Shown here: positions 35,086 to 45,265 of the stretch, one piece after another
Layout: the number at the start of each line of letters is the position of its first letter
How positions within the stretch are numbered: position 1 is the first letter of the stretch
Assembly: GCA_949297075.1 (NCBI GenBank)
Contig: CASFRX010000057.1
Coordinates: forward strand, 21,710-85,709
Direction of reading: 5' to 3'
DNA: 64,000 nucleotides
From: an uncultured Oscillospiraceae bacterium
GTDB taxonomy: Bacteria; Bacillota; Clostridia; Oscillospirales; Acutalibacteraceae
Position numbers and translations under genes: made by a program
Notes under the pieces: generated by a model
Seen by the model: only the letters and a program-made list of their open reading frames with translations
What the model was told of the DNA's origin: nothing
Databases searched by the model: none

Positions 35086-36093
35086 TCAATCACCGTTGGG
35101 CTTGTATATAGGCGGCTCGTTTAACGAGCGGCGGTTGAATTCATCAATATCGTAGGAGGCCGCATAACCGCTGCCCGGTTTTGGTTTAGCTTTAGTTTTA
35201 GTTTCAGCTTTCTTTTCCGCTTTGCTTTTTTCAAGCTGTGCAGGGGTTTTAATTCCCTCATCGTGCCAATTTTGCAAAACCTTGTTCATGTAGGCAAAGC
35301 TGATTTTGTTTGTGTGGTTTGCCATTTCTTCATAGGCTAAGTATATCATTTCTATATCGAAGCCTAATTCGTTTGACCAGCGCCGCAGATGTGCGCTCTG
35401 TTCCGATGTGGGGTGCGGGGTGCTGATGCCGGTCATGGCGCAAAACTTTTTCCAAAGCCCGTCGCAGCGGCGAAGCAGTCTGATTTGCTCATCGGCTTTT
35501 TCAAGGCTGTCAATTTCTCGTTCGCCCCAATCCTTGGCGGCTTTGGCTATGTAGCTAATGGAGCGTTTGTTAACCGAAACGCAGTATTCTATCAGCATCA
35601 GCAAAACTTCTACGGGCAGACCGTAGGTATCGCAAATCATGAGCAGTGTTGCCTGTGAATCGTAACCTATAGTTCTGCCGAGCTTTTTTTGTGCCTGTTC
35701 AAACATGAAATGTATTTCTGAATCTTCTTTTGCACGTTTAGCTATTTGCTCCGATGAAGGCTTGATGGGCATCATCTGAGCAAGCTCGGTTTGTATTTGT
35801 GCCGGTTGTTCAACAGCGTAAGAGGGCATTTCTTCAACCTCTGCTTCTTTTCCGTCGGCAATAACTATGCCCGCTTCAATCCAATATTGCATGGCATCAC
35901 AAGCGTCGGCATGCTTCATGTTGAGCGCTTTGCTGATATCTTCGCTTGTGGGCGCTTCGGCTGCATGGCGCAACAGCCACAGCAAAACTTTCAGCTGTGC
36001 TGCGCCTGCAAGCTTGAGGTGCTTGTCCGCAATCTCGGCAGGCACGGCAAAAGAAAGCCCGAACATCATTTTCGGATTCAGAGAAAATTGCAT
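35086..36093 (-). CDS. DnaD-domain replication initiation protein
   Basis: A 335-residue protein with an N-terminal winged-helix region (about 15-85) and two DnaD C-terminal-type domains: about 130-200 (AQKKLGRTIGYDSQATLL, YGLPVEVLLMLIEYC) and 215-290 (LRRWSNELGFDIEMIYLAYE, FAYMNKVLQNWHDEGI). It resembles the DnaB/DnaD primosome proteins of Firmicutes, which remodel DNA at oriC. A lysine-rich tail follows. GGGGAGG precedes ATG 36093. It leads the long minus-strand run. Confidence 0.9.
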   Translation of the reverse strand: MQFSLNPKMMFGLSFAVPAEIADKHLKLAGAAQLKVLLWLLRHAAEAPTSEDISKALNMKHADACDAMQYWIEAGIVIADGKEAEVEEMPSYAVEQPAQIQTELAQMMPIKPSSEQIAKRAKEDSEIHFMFEQAQKKLGRTIGYDSQATLLMICDTYGLPVEVLLMLIEYCVSVNKRSISYIAKAAKDWGEREIDSLEKADEQIRLLRRCDGLWKKFCAMTGISTPHPTSEQSAHLRRWSNELGFDIEMIYLAYEEMANHTNKISFAYMNKVLQNWHDEGIKTPAQLEKSKAEKKAETKTKAKPKPGSGYAASYDIDEFNRRSLNEPPIYKPNGD

Positions 36094-36130
36094 GGCTGTT
36101 ACCTCCCCATATTAATACTCATAGAAAATA

Positions 36131-36159
36131 AATATACACCAAAAAAAAGAAATAGTAAA
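36131..36159 (-). promoter_or_regulatory. Possible promoter of the DnaD-domain gene
   Basis: Minus strand TTTACT (36154-36159), 17-bp spacer, TATATT (36131-36136). Moderate match only. Confidence 0.4.
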
Positions 36160-36218
36160 TAGCTTTTAAGCAAAATAATGATTTTTAAAATATTTTACTC
36201 CTATTTAACCGCAAAAAA

Positions 36219-36247
36219 TTGACATCTTAATTTCCTTATGTTAATAT
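36219..36247 (+). promoter_or_regulatory. Promoter of the PhnP-like hydrolase operon
   Basis: Consensus TTGACA (36219-36224), 17-bp spacer, TAATAT (36242-36247), about 30 bases before the ribosome binding site. Confidence 0.85.
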
Positions 36248-36283
36248 GTACACATTAGTGAATAGATAGGGCGGAGAGGGAAA

Positions 36284-37123
36284 ATGAAACTTAAATACTT
36301 TGGTACGGCAGCTGCCGAAGGTATGCCTGCGCTGTTTTGCTATTGCGAACATTGCGAGCGTGCAAAGAAAGCAGGTGGCAAAAATATCAGAACACGATCT
36401 CAGGCGCTCATAAACGACGATTTACTCATAGATTTACCGCCTGATACATATATGCATATTTTGGATTACGGGTTGGATTTGAGAAGCATAGAGCATATAC
36501 TGATTACTCATTCTCACGAGGATCATCTTTATCCACTCGAACTTACCAATATCCGTTTGCCTTTTGCTCACAGATTGCCTGATGCAGGACCCGTAAATGT
36601 TTATGCTTCGCCCTGTTCTTCGGCTGAAGTTTTCCGCGGCGCCGTTAAGGGACAAGTTCTCGATGATAAGCATCTCAAAATAAAAACCGTAAAAGCTTTT
36701 GAGCCTTTTAAAGTTAAAAACTATAATATTATTCCTCTGACCGCTAACCACGATTACAGCATTGATTCACTGATTTATATTATTTCAGACGGCGAAAAAA
36801 CAATGCTTTACGGCAATGATACAGGTTGGTTCCCCGAAGAAACATGGGCGTTTTTGAAAAACAGCGGCGTCCGCTTTGACTATGTTTCCCTCGATTGCAC
36901 CTGTACCGGCGAAACAGTTGAAAGACCTAACGGCCATATGAATTTGGTCGCCTGCAAAGCTACAAAAGAAGAACTGCTTAAAATTGGCTGCGCAGATGAA
37001 AAAACAGTTTTCTGCCTGCATCATTTTTCCCATAATGGCGGCTATACATATGAGGAATTGGTTCCGATTGCAGAAAAAATGGGCTTCCTCGTTTCTTACG
37101 ACACCATGGAAGTAGAAATTTAA
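36284..37123 (+). CDS. PhnP-like metallo-beta-lactamase-fold hydrolase
   Basis: A 279-residue metallo-beta-lactamase-fold enzyme. The metal site is THSHEDHLYP (near residue 85), a later ANHDYS His, GNDTGW Asp and HHFSHNG. An N-terminal CYCEHCERAKK supplies the CxCxxC structural zinc motif seen in PhnP, a cyclic-phosphate phosphodiesterase of phosphonate metabolism. No phn genes are near, so another cyclic phosphodiester or nucleotide is likely. First of three tandem plus-strand genes. Confidence 0.82.
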   Translation: MKLKYFGTAAAEGMPALFCYCEHCERAKKAGGKNIRTRSQALINDDLLIDLPPDTYMHILDYGLDLRSIEHILITHSHEDHLYPLELTNIRLPFAHRLPDAGPVNVYASPCSSAEVFRGAVKGQVLDDKHLKIKTVKAFEPFKVKNYNIIPLTANHDYSIDSLIYIISDGEKTMLYGNDTGWFPEETWAFLKNSGVRFDYVSLDCTCTGETVERPNGHMNLVACKATKEELLKIGCADEKTVFCLHHFSHNGGYTYEELVPIAEKMGFLVSYDTMEVEI

Positions 37124-37158
37124 CTAAGAACTAAAGATATAAGGAAGGATGAAAAGAA

Positions 37159-38073
37159 ATGAAACCGGTAAAGACAGAACATTTTGGTATTCAGCGCAAA
37201 ATTGTATCCAATATGACAACTCAGTCATGGATGGAAATTCCGCATGCAGGTCCTGTTGTGGAGTTCGATGTAACTGACCTTATGGCAGCTTTCAACAAGC
37301 TCCGCAATTCAGGCAAGCTCAAGTATAAACTGAGCATCAACACCCTTATGCTAAAAGCTATTGCAGAGGGTCTTAAGTGTTCTCCGAAACTTAATGCTCA
37401 CCTTGACTTTAACCGCCACTTTGTTAAGGGCGAACTCAAGTATTTTGATGAAATTCATTTTTCTATTCCCATGCAGCTGCCAAACGGCGAAATGATGACA
37501 ATTAACTGCCATAACTTTGAGAATAAAACCCTCGATGAAATGACAGAGTATATGATGGATGTTGCACGCAGACTTAAAAACACCAACCTTACAGAGGCTA
37601 TGTTTGAGGTATCTATGGATAACACCATTACAGCACTCAAAAAGGGTAAAATCAAGACAGTTCTCTGCCGTCTCTTCGGCGCAAAGCTCGGCAAGCACAA
37701 GGTTAAAACTCTCAGCGGTAAGGCTAAAAAAGAGTATTACAGCATCCCCGAAAAGGACAGAATCACAAAGAAAGATATTGAGCAGGGCACAATTACAGTC
37801 AGCAACATGGGCTCTATAGACAGAAACAGACAGGGCTACTGTACTATTCTGGAGGTTATTCCGCCACAGACTGCGGCTATTGCATTGTATGCAATTACCG
37901 ATAAGCCTGTTGTTGTAACCAACGAAAAGGGCGAAAAGGAAATTGCAATCCGCTCGGTTCTGCCTATGACAATTATGTTTGACCACCGTGTCTGCGAATA
38001 CGGCGATATTGTGGGCTTCCTCAACAGAATTCAGGATATTTGCGATAATCCCGAGCAAATCATGGAGTGGTAA
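37159..38073 (+). CDS. Stand-alone 2-oxoacid dehydrogenase E2-type acyltransferase domain
   Basis: A 304-residue protein formed only of a chloramphenicol-acetyltransferase-like E2 catalytic domain; no lipoyl or E3-binding domain and no E1/E3 genes nearby. ITVSNMGSIDRNRQGYCTILEVIPPQTAAIAL aligns (in parts) with the core before the catalytic His, and MFDHRVCEYGD replaces the usual DHRxxDG, so the HxxxD motif reads HxxxE. It may acylate another substrate than lipoamide, or be inactive. AAGGAAGGATG precedes ATG 37159. It is followed within 4 bp by a GT2 gene. Confidence 0.82.
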   Translation: MKPVKTEHFGIQRKIVSNMTTQSWMEIPHAGPVVEFDVTDLMAAFNKLRNSGKLKYKLSINTLMLKAIAEGLKCSPKLNAHLDFNRHFVKGELKYFDEIHFSIPMQLPNGEMMTINCHNFENKTLDEMTEYMMDVARRLKNTNLTEAMFEVSMDNTITALKKGKIKTVLCRLFGAKLGKHKVKTLSGKAKKEYYSIPEKDRITKKDIEQGTITVSNMGSIDRNRQGYCTILEVIPPQTAAIALYAITDKPVVVTNEKGEKEIAIRSVLPMTIMFDHRVCEYGDIVGFLNRIQDICDNPEQIMEW

Positions 38074-38077
38074 TAAG

Positions 38078-39082
38078 ATGGAGCCATTTTTCAGCATTAT
38101 AATTCCGGTCTATAATGTGGAAAAGTATCTTGAACAGTGCGTTGAATCGGTTTTGAACCAAGATATGGGTGATTTTGAGCTGATTTTGGTTGATGACGGT
38201 TCGGCTGACGGCAGCGGTCACATTTGTGACCGCTTTGCTGCTTTAGACAGCAGAATAAAGGTTATACATCAGCCAAACAGCGGCCATATTGTCGCCCGTA
38301 TGAACGGTGTTGAAGCGGCAACAGGCGAATATGTGCTTTTTGCAGACAGCGATGATTATTATCTGCCGGATTCATTTCATAAAATAGAAAAAGCTATCAA
38401 AAAATATAACTGCGATGTTTTGATATATTGCTACAGCTATGACGGTAATCCGCAGGGACAAGACTTCTTCGGCGGAGAAAGAGATACTGTTTTGTTAAAT
38501 GAATATCTGCTGACTAATTTGCATTACAGTCGGTTAAATTCTCTGTGTTTAAAGGCTTCATCACGAAAGATATTCAATGATATTGATATTTCGTCTTTTT
38601 CGGGATTTCGCAATTCGGAGGATCTGCTGCTTTCCTTGGAAATCGTAAAGAGAGCGCAAAAAATAAGCTATGTACCCCATACTCTCTATTTTTATCGTTT
38701 GGATAATCCTGCCAGCATTACGAATAACTATAATGAGGCTATTGTGGAGGAATTTTTAGCTTCAAGGCAAGCCATCATGGCGGAACTCGAACGGCTAAAC
38801 TGCGCAGACGAAGCTGCAAAGACGGAGTTTTACAGAGCTTTTCTGTTTTGTGTGGCTAACACTATTCTGCAAATCAGCAAACTAAAATCATTCACACGAA
38901 AAGAAAGAACGGCACAGTATAAAAGAATAGCTGATATGCCTTTCTTTTCCGAAGCAATGGATAGCGGTGCAGCGATGAAGCTGAGCCGTGTAAAGCGTAT
39001 GCGTGTTTGGCTGCTGAAAAAGGGCTGGCTTAATCTGCTTTACCTCTTTGATAGGCTGCGTATGATTGCCGAAAAATTTTGA
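38078..39082 (+). CDS. GT2-family glycosyltransferase
   Basis: A 334-residue GT-A fold transferase: FSIIIPVYNVEKYLEQCVES at the N-terminus, ILVDDGSADGS, and FADSDDYY as the metal-binding DxD (near residue 88). The C-terminal third (about 255-330) is helical and basic and may contact the membrane; clear transmembrane helices are absent. It probably adds a sugar to a surface polysaccharide or lipid. ATG 38078 is used; an upstream in-frame start would lie in the preceding gene. GGAG at 38065-38068. Confidence 0.88.
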   Translation: MEPFFSIIIPVYNVEKYLEQCVESVLNQDMGDFELILVDDGSADGSGHICDRFAALDSRIKVIHQPNSGHIVARMNGVEAATGEYVLFADSDDYYLPDSFHKIEKAIKKYNCDVLIYCYSYDGNPQGQDFFGGERDTVLLNEYLLTNLHYSRLNSLCLKASSRKIFNDIDISSFSGFRNSEDLLLSLEIVKRAQKISYVPHTLYFYRLDNPASITNNYNEAIVEEFLASRQAIMAELERLNCADEAAKTEFYRAFLFCVANTILQISKLKSFTRKERTAQYKRIADMPFFSEAMDSGAAMKLSRVKRMRVWLLKKGWLNLLYLFDRLRMIAEKF

Positions 39083-39135
39083 GAGGGGTTTTTTGACCTG
39101 CTATCTAAAATAAAAATATATTAAAGTTATGTTAA

Positions 39136-39196
39136 TTCCAAATTGGAAAAATAAATTGCCGATGTTAATATATAATAACGGTTGGAATATATCCAA
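39136..39196. repeat. Two TTCCAA/TTGGAA inverted repeats at the lipoprotein promoter
   Basis: TTCCAA-A-TTGGAA (39136-39148) overlaps the -35, and TTGGA-N5-TCCAA (39182-39196) lies just past the predicted transcription start. Their placement suggests operators; no regulator can be named. Confidence 0.5.
39143..39171 (+). promoter_or_regulatory. Promoter of the Thr/Glu-rich lipoprotein gene
   Basis: TTGGAA (39143-39148), 17-bp spacer, TAATAT (39166-39171); the -10 matches that of the promoter at 36219. Confidence 0.6.
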
Positions 39197-39225
39197 AATA
39201 TTAATTTGAGAGGAATGTATTAAAA

Positions 39226-40101
39226 ATGAAAAAATTTATTGCTATCCTTCTTGCAGCAATTCTTTGCCTTTCATTCGCAGCCTGCGGCGGCAACGATGTT
39301 GCAGAAGAAACAACAACAGCTCCCGAAGTAACAGATGCAGTTGATGCTTCCGTTGAGGAGACAACAGCAGTTGAGCCCACAGAAGAGACTTCTGCCGAAG
39401 AAACAACAGTAGCTGAAGAAACTACAACAGTTGAAGAGACTACATCAGCTGAAGAAACAGCTAAGGCTCCCGAAACCAAGGAAGAAATCGTTGCCTATTT
39501 CAACGACGCTGTTAATTCCGTAAAGACAGATGCTAAGTCTGTTAAGCACCACTACTCAAAGATCACAACTAACGGTAAGGGTACATATCCCGGCGTAGTC
39601 AGCGGCATTCTCAAGATGCTCGGCGGTGCTGAAAAGTTCATCGGCAACCAGCTCGCTAAGAACAGCAAGGGTGAATCCACATACACGGGTTCAGATATTG
39701 ATAAATACTTCCCCGTAGAAGGCGAATCCTACGCATCTAAGCTTTCGGCATCAGATGTATCTTCTGCAACTTGCACAGAGAAAGACGGCGTTTACACAAT
39801 CACAATCAAGACTGTTGCCGACGGCAAATCATCAAGCATTCAGCACGGTCAGGGTCATGCTCCCAAGGCTTTCAATGTTATTCTTCCCGGTACTGTTAAT
39901 AACAACATTCCCGGTGTTGCAACAAAGATTGTAGGTCTTGCAGCTATGAACTATCCCTCATCAACAGCTGTTATCACAGTTGATGCTGCTACAGGCCATG
40001 TTAAGACTGCTGATTACAAGCTCAACTGGACTATCAATTTTGATGAGGCCGGTGTTATCATTCCCTTCACAACACACGATAACTACACAATCACATACTA
40101 A
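39226..40101 (+). CDS. Secreted lipoprotein with Thr/Glu-rich linker
   Basis: A 291-residue exported protein. The signal MKKFIAILLAAILCLSFAAC ends in a lipobox-like FAAC, with Cys20 as lipidation site. Residues ~25-85 are a low-complexity linker rich in ETT/EE repeats, probably a cell-wall spacer. A folded domain (~88-291) of unknown family follows, with mixed beta pattern (TYPGVVSGILKMLGG, VYTITIKTVADG, STAVITVDAATGHVKTADY). GAGAGGAA precedes ATG 39226. It has its own promoter and terminator. Codon use is strongly biased, suggesting high expression (inference). Confidence 0.82.
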   Translation: MKKFIAILLAAILCLSFAACGGNDVAEETTTAPEVTDAVDASVEETTAVEPTEETSAEETTVAEETTTVEETTSAEETAKAPETKEEIVAYFNDAVNSVKTDAKSVKHHYSKITTNGKGTYPGVVSGILKMLGGAEKFIGNQLAKNSKGESTYTGSDIDKYFPVEGESYASKLSASDVSSATCTEKDGVYTITIKTVADGKSSSIQHGQGHAPKAFNVILPGTVNNNIPGVATKIVGLAAMNYPSSTAVITVDAATGHVKTADYKLNWTINFDEAGVIIPFTTHDNYTITY

Positions 40102-40130
40102 GGGCTGTCTGATTAGCACATAGTAACGGT

Positions 40131-40170
40131 CAAAAGCTGTAGACCTCGGTTTGCAGCTTTTGTTTTTTAT
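40131..40170 (+). terminator. Terminator of the lipoprotein gene
   Basis: CAAAAGCTG (40131-40139) / CAGCTTTTG (40154-40162), followed by TTTTTTATTG. Confidence 0.88.
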
Positions 40171-40198
40171 TGTTTTACAAACATTTGTTCGTTTTCTG

Positions 40199-40227
40199 TT
40201 GACTTATAAAATTGTTTTTGATAAAAT
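40199..40227 (+). promoter_or_regulatory. Promoter of ligA
   Basis: TTGACT (40199-40204), 17-bp spacer, TAAAAT (40222-40227). Confidence 0.75.
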
Positions 40228-40240
40228 ACTGTTATTATGA

Positions 40241-42247
<2,007 letters not shown>

Positions 42248-42250
42248 GTT

Positions 42251-43213
42251 TTACAGAGTTCCGTCCTTGAAAGCTCTTTCAAACCATACATCTTTTGCCT
42301 CAAAGGCTCTGCCGTTTAAGTAGTTGAGTATACCTGCGTCGGTTGTGAAGCTGAACTGCAAGCGATATGAATAAAGGCACTGCTTTTTGTATCCTTTTTC
42401 CTTGTTGAGCTTGTTCGTGCCGTATTTTCCGTCACCAAGCAGAGGATGTCCCATATGGGCAAGGTGCGCTCTTATCTGGTGGGTTCTGCCGGTCAAAAGT
42501 TCAACTCGAACAAGGCTAAGGCTATCCTTTTCGTCAAGCACCTTGTAGCGTGTTTTGATTTGCTTTGCATCAGGTTGCGGCGTATCAAAAATCTGCACCT
42601 TGTTCTTCTTTTCGTCTTTTTTTAGGTAGGCGTTAAGGGTTGCCTGCTTTTTGTCAAAATAGCCGTGGGCAACGCAAAGATATATTTTGCTCAGCTCTCT
42701 GTCCTTGATTTTTTGGTTGAGGATTCTGAGAGATTCTGCGTTTTTTGCCGCTATGACTATGCCGCCTGTGTTGCGGTCAATTCTGTTTGCAAGGGCAGGA
42801 GCAAAGCTGTTTTCAGCCTTTGGGTCGTATTCTCCCTTTTCGTATAAATAGCGTTCAACTCTTGTTATCAGGGTGTCAACATATTCGCCCTCGTCAGGGT
42901 GGCTCAAAAGACCTACTTTTTTGTCGAGAAGCATTATGTTTTCGTCTTCATATATAATATCTAATTTTGTGGAGGCTCGCAAAAAATCGTAGTTATCCGG
43001 TGCGGCTTCAAAAAATTCATCGTTGATATACATTTCAACTAAATCGCCCTTTTGAAGCCTTGTGGAAATCTCAGCTCTCTTGCCGTTAACCTTGATTCTT
43101 TTAAGTCGTATGTATTTGTACATCAGCCCTTGAGGCAGGAGAGGAACGGTTTTGGTAACAAATTTGTCAAGCCGCTGTGCGGCGTCATTTTGATTAATAG
43201 TAAAGCTTTTCAT
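42251..43213 (-). CDS. RluA-family pseudouridine synthase
   Basis: A 320-residue enzyme that isomerises uridines in rRNA (RluC/RluD type). An N-terminal S4-like RNA-binding domain (about 1-75; IRLKRIKVNGKRAE) precedes the catalytic domain, where ANRIDRNTGGIVIAA contains the catalytic Asp (the usual HRLD reads NRID), and VELLTGRTHQIRAHLAHMGHPLLGD is the second signature. GCGGTGATTAG precedes ATG 43213. The modified position is unknown. Confidence 0.92.
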   Translation of the reverse strand: MKSFTINQNDAAQRLDKFVTKTVPLLPQGLMYKYIRLKRIKVNGKRAEISTRLQKGDLVEMYINDEFFEAAPDNYDFLRASTKLDIIYEDENIMLLDKKVGLLSHPDEGEYVDTLITRVERYLYEKGEYDPKAENSFAPALANRIDRNTGGIVIAAKNAESLRILNQKIKDRELSKIYLCVAHGYFDKKQATLNAYLKKDEKKNKVQIFDTPQPDAKQIKTRYKVLDEKDSLSLVRVELLTGRTHQIRAHLAHMGHPLLGDGKYGTNKLNKEKGYKKQCLYSYRLQFSFTTDAGILNYLNGRAFEAKDVWFERAFKDGTL

Positions 43214-43229
43214 CTAATCACCGCAGATT

Positions 43230-43258
43230 AATATACCATAAAACCTATGTTTAAGCAA
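43230..43258 (-). promoter_or_regulatory. Promoter of the RluA-type gene
   Basis: Minus strand TTGCTT (43253-43258), 17-bp spacer, TATATT (43230-43235). Confidence 0.6.
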
Positions 43259-43303
43259 GTTGATTTTCATTTATGAAATATACGAAATTAAGGAGGCTTT
43301 GCA

Positions 43304-45265
43304 GTGGAAAAGTTTAAGTTAGTTGCACCTTATAAGCCTACGGGCGATCAGCCCCAAGCTATAGATAAGCTTGTCGAGGGCATCAATAAGGGCTATAAAG
43401 AGCAAACCCTGCTTGGCGTCACAGGCTCAGGTAAAACCTTTACTATGGCGAATGTTATTGCAAGAGTTAATAAGCCAACCCTTGTTCTCGCTCATAATAA
43501 AACTCTTGCGGCTCAGCTTTGCAGTGAATTTAGAGAATTTTTTCCCGAAAATGCAGTAGAATATTTTGTCAGTTATTATGATTACTATCAGCCTGAGGCG
43601 TATCTCCCTACTACCGATACCTATATTGAAAAGGATTCGGCGGTCAACGATGAAATTGATAAGCTTCGCCATTCAGCCACAAGTGCATTGGCTGAAAGAA
43701 ACGATGTTATAATAGTTGCCAGCGTTTCATGCATCTATACCTTAGGCAGCCCCTTTGACTATAAGAATATGCTTATTTCCTTGCGCCCCGGTATGGAGAA
43801 AAGCCGTGATGAGCTTATTGAAAAGCTTGTCAGCATTCAGTATGAGCGCAACGATATTAATTTTATCCGTAATAAATTCCGAGTCAGGGGAGATGTTGTG
43901 GAAATTTTCCCTGCCTATTCGTCGGACACAGCAATCCGTGTTGAGTTTTTCGGCGATGAAATTGACCGCCTGAGTGAAATTAATGCTTTGACGGGCGAAG
44001 TTAAAGCCATACTCAGCCATGCGGCTATATATCCTGCTTCTCACTATGTTATTCCTCAGGAGAAGATGGAGGAGGCTATCGGCAGAATTTTTGACGAAAT
44101 GACCGCTACCTATGCTTCCTTTGTTGAGCAGGGCAAGCTCCTTGAGGCTCAGCGCATTAAGCAGAGAACGGAATACGATATGGAAATGCTCCGGGAAACA
44201 GGCTTTTGCAAGGGAATTGAAAACTATTCCCGTGTGCTTTCCGGTATGCCTCCCGGCTCTACACCGTTCACTCTTTTAAACTATTTTCCCGATGATTTTC
44301 TGCTCTTTGTGGATGAATCTCATGTAACCTTGCCGCAGGTCAGAGGCATGATAGGCGGCGACAGAGCAAGAAAACAAAATCTTGTTGATTTCGGCTTCCG
44401 TCTGCCCTCTGCTTTTGATAACAGACCCTTGACCTTTGATGAGTTTTACGAGCGCACCCATCAGCGTGTTTTCGTCAGCGCAACACCGGGTGAATTTGAG
44501 TACAAAAAAAGCTCTCAGGTTGTTGAGCAGTTAATTCGTCCAACAGGGCTTTTAGATCCGGAGATTTCCGTTCGCAGTACAGACGGTCAAATTGACGACT
44601 TGCTGGGTGAAATCAATAAACGCATCGAGAAAAAAGAGCGTGTTTTGGTCACAACTCTGACTAAGAAAATGGCGGAGAATCTGACCGACTATCTCACCGA
44701 TATGGGCATAAATGTGCGGTATATGCACCATGATATTGATACTATTGAGCGTATGCAGATTATCAGAGGTCTGCGTTTAGGCGAATTTGATGTGCTTGTG
44801 GGCATAAACCTGCTTCGTGAGGGTCTTGATATACCTGAAGTTTCTTTGGTTGCAATTTTGGATGCGGATAAAGAGGGCTTTTTGCGCAGTGAAACCTCGC
44901 TTATACAGACTATCGGCCGTGCGGCCCGTAATGCAGGCGGCGAAGTTATAATGTATGCAGATTCTGTTACGCCGTCTATGGAACGGGCTATAGAGGAAAC
45001 CATGCGCCGCCGCGAAAAGCAGATGGCTTATAACGAGGAACACGGAATAATTCCTAAAACTATTGTCAAAGATGTTTCCGACGTACTTGAAATATCAACA
45101 AAGGCCGATAAAGCGGATAAGCCTGACCGTCAGCTCAGCCGCATAGAGCGGGAACAGCTTATTAAACAGCTGACTAATGAAATGAAACAGGCGGCGAAAA
45201 TACTTGAATTTGAGCACGCAGCATATCTGCGTGACAGGATAGAAAAACTGCGCAGAGGTAAGTAA
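43304..45265 (+). CDS. uvrB: Excinuclease ABC subunit B
   Basis: Damage-verifying helicase-like subunit of nucleotide excision repair. 653 residues; Walker [14 protein letters not shown] (near 38), the beta-hairpin [12 protein letters not shown] (near 92), helicase motif [13 protein letters not shown], motif [11 protein letters not shown] and a C-terminal UVR domain that binds UvrC/UvrA. The start is GTG 43304 with AAGGAGG at 43290-43296. uvrA follows without any gap, so translation is coupled. Confidence 0.98.
   Translation: MEKFKLVAPYKPTGDQPQAIDKLVEGINKGYKEQTLLGVTGSGKTFTMANVIARVNKPTLVLAHNKTLAAQLCSEFREFFPENAVEYFVSYYDYYQPEAYLPTTDTYIEKDSAVNDEIDKLRHSATSALAERNDVIIVASVSCIYTLGSPFDYKNMLISLRPGMEKSRDELIEKLVSIQYERNDINFIRNKFRVRGDVVEIFPAYSSDTAIRVEFFGDEIDRLSEINALTGEVKAILSHAAIYPASHYVIPQEKMEEAIGRIFDEMTATYASFVEQGKLLEAQRIKQRTEYDMEMLRETGFCKGIENYSRVLSGMPPGSTPFTLLNYFPDDFLLFVDESHVTLPQVRGMIGGDRARKQNLVDFGFRLPSAFDNRPLTFDEFYERTHQRVFVSATPGEFEYKKSSQVVEQLIRPTGLLDPEISVRSTDGQIDDLLGEINKRIEKKERVLVTTLTKKMAENLTDYLTDMGINVRYMHHDIDTIERMQIIRGLRLGEFDVLVGINLLREGLDIPEVSLVAILDADKEGFLRSETSLIQTIGRAARNAGGEVIMYADSVTPSMERAIEETMRRREKQMAYNEEHGIIPKTIVKDVSDVLEISTKADKADKPDRQLSRIEREQLIKQLTNEMKQAAKILEFEHAAYLRDRIEKLRRGK

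Noticed and set aside
37979..38077. N-terminal extension of the GT2 gene
   Set aside because: The upstream in-frame ATG lies inside the E2-like gene; ATG 38078 has its own ribosome binding site and begins at the family's usual position.
39201..39479. Antisense Ser/Val-rich frame opposite the lipoprotein linker
   Set aside because: It is the mirror of the ETT-repeat low-complexity coding region on the plus strand, with no ribosome binding site.
43214..43303. LexA box upstream of uvrB
   Set aside because: No CGAAC-N4-GTTCG-like site; only a short TTTCAT-TT-ATGAAA palindrome (43265-43278) is present, and no clear uvrB promoter could be placed.
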